Below are positions 63,862 through 64,000 of a DNA stretch of 64,000 nt, in pieces. Position numbers and translations under genes: made by a program. Under the pieces are notes generated by a model. It made no database searches. It had not been told where the DNA came from and was given only the letters and a program-made list of their open reading frames with translations. Numbering within the stretch: the stretch's first letter is position 1; the number at the start of each line of letters is the position of its first letter. Source of the stretch: Linepithema humile (Eukaryota > Arthropoda > Insecta > Hymenoptera > Formicidae); assembly GCF_040581485.1 (NCBI RefSeq), contig NC_090130.1:24467418-24531417 (forward strand). The letters run 5' to 3'.

Positions 63862-64000
63862 ATGGGTAAAACAAAAAAGAAATCAGCACAAAATCCAAAT
63901 GTAGCTGTAAAACAATCGATAGATAGAATAAAAAGTGGTTCAGTAAAAAAAAACAAAAATCTCAAGTTGAAAGGTACATCTGAAGGCAAAATAGCTTTGA
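63862..64000 (+). CDS. RBM34/Nop12-like RNA-binding protein, copy 3 (N-terminal part only)
   Basis: The frame opens with MGKTKKKSAQNPN and stays open to the window end (46 codons), matching the N-termini of copies 1 and 2 closely. Differences include VAVKQ for AVANQ and DRIKSG for DEIKNG. The window ends before any RRM domain, so whether it is intact cannot be judged. Confidence 0.75.
   Translation, partial: MGKTKKKSAQNPNVAVKQSIDRIKSGSVKKNKNLKLKGTSEGKIAL

Larger units (their letters stand above)
52176..64000. repeat. Tandem array of three RBM34-like gene units (third truncated by window end)
   Basis: Homology begins at the same point in each unit (AATTTGACA at 52176, 58253 and 62311). It runs through the TTLL12 5' flank, the RBM34-like promoter, the noncoding exon, the gene and its 3' flank. 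Unit 2 is about 4,060 bp. Unit 1 is about 6,080 bp, or about 4,215 bp without its hAT insertion. The third unit continues past the window. Junctions at 58.2 and 62.3 kb join the gene 3' flank directly to a copy of the TTLL12 5' flank. This shows head-to-tail duplication of a block whose left end lay inside the TTLL12 5' UTR intron. Confidence 0.9.

Overview
The window looks like insect nuclear DNA, most likely from a hymenopteran such as an ant. The evidence is an arthropod-type ZAD zinc-finger gene, a taranis/SERTA gene, introns of 85-700 bases with GT-AG ends, CpG-dense blocks alternating with AT-rich DNA, and many dinucleotide microsatellites. The species assignment is inference.

Bases 1 to about 36,760 hold no protein gene that I can support. 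This stretch is CpG-rich blocks, AT-rich spacers and simple repeats. The strongest gene-like signal in it is a 39-base candidate exon (18632-18670). It has excellent splice sites, lies on the same strand as the next gene, and is in frame with it. I read the region as the 5' intronic and regulatory territory of the taranis gene at 36772-38220. That gene is followed by nearly 8 kb of non-coding DNA, ending in polyadenylation signals near 46,020-46,076, which may be a long 3' UTR.

Two genes on the minus strand follow. The first is a five-exon transcription factor (46613-49769) combining a THAP domain, a ZAD domain and about 15 C2H2 fingers. The second is TTLL12 (50301-52148), whose coding region has no introns and which has a small 5' UTR intron.

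From about 52,176 to the end of the window there is a tandem array. A unit of about 4.1 kb contains the 5' flank of TTLL12 plus a divergently transcribed RBM34/Nop12-like gene with two RRM domains. It occurs three times, and the third copy runs off the window. The copies have diverged strikingly. Copy 1 gained a 20-residue repeat and a long poly-Asp tract. Copy 2 has in-frame stops that sit inside a candidate new intron. Both complete copies lost the ancestral C-terminus. A 156-bp inverted-repeat element in the promoter is present in copy 1, present in opposite orientation in copy 2, and absent from copy 3.

Copy 1 also carries a 1,853-bp non-autonomous hAT element (52473-54325) with identical 134-bp terminal repeats and an 8-bp target duplication. 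Inside it is a second, near-perfect inverted repeat with arms of about 300 bp that could fold into a long hairpin. This array, with its nested mobile elements between divergent promoters, is the most unusual part of the window.
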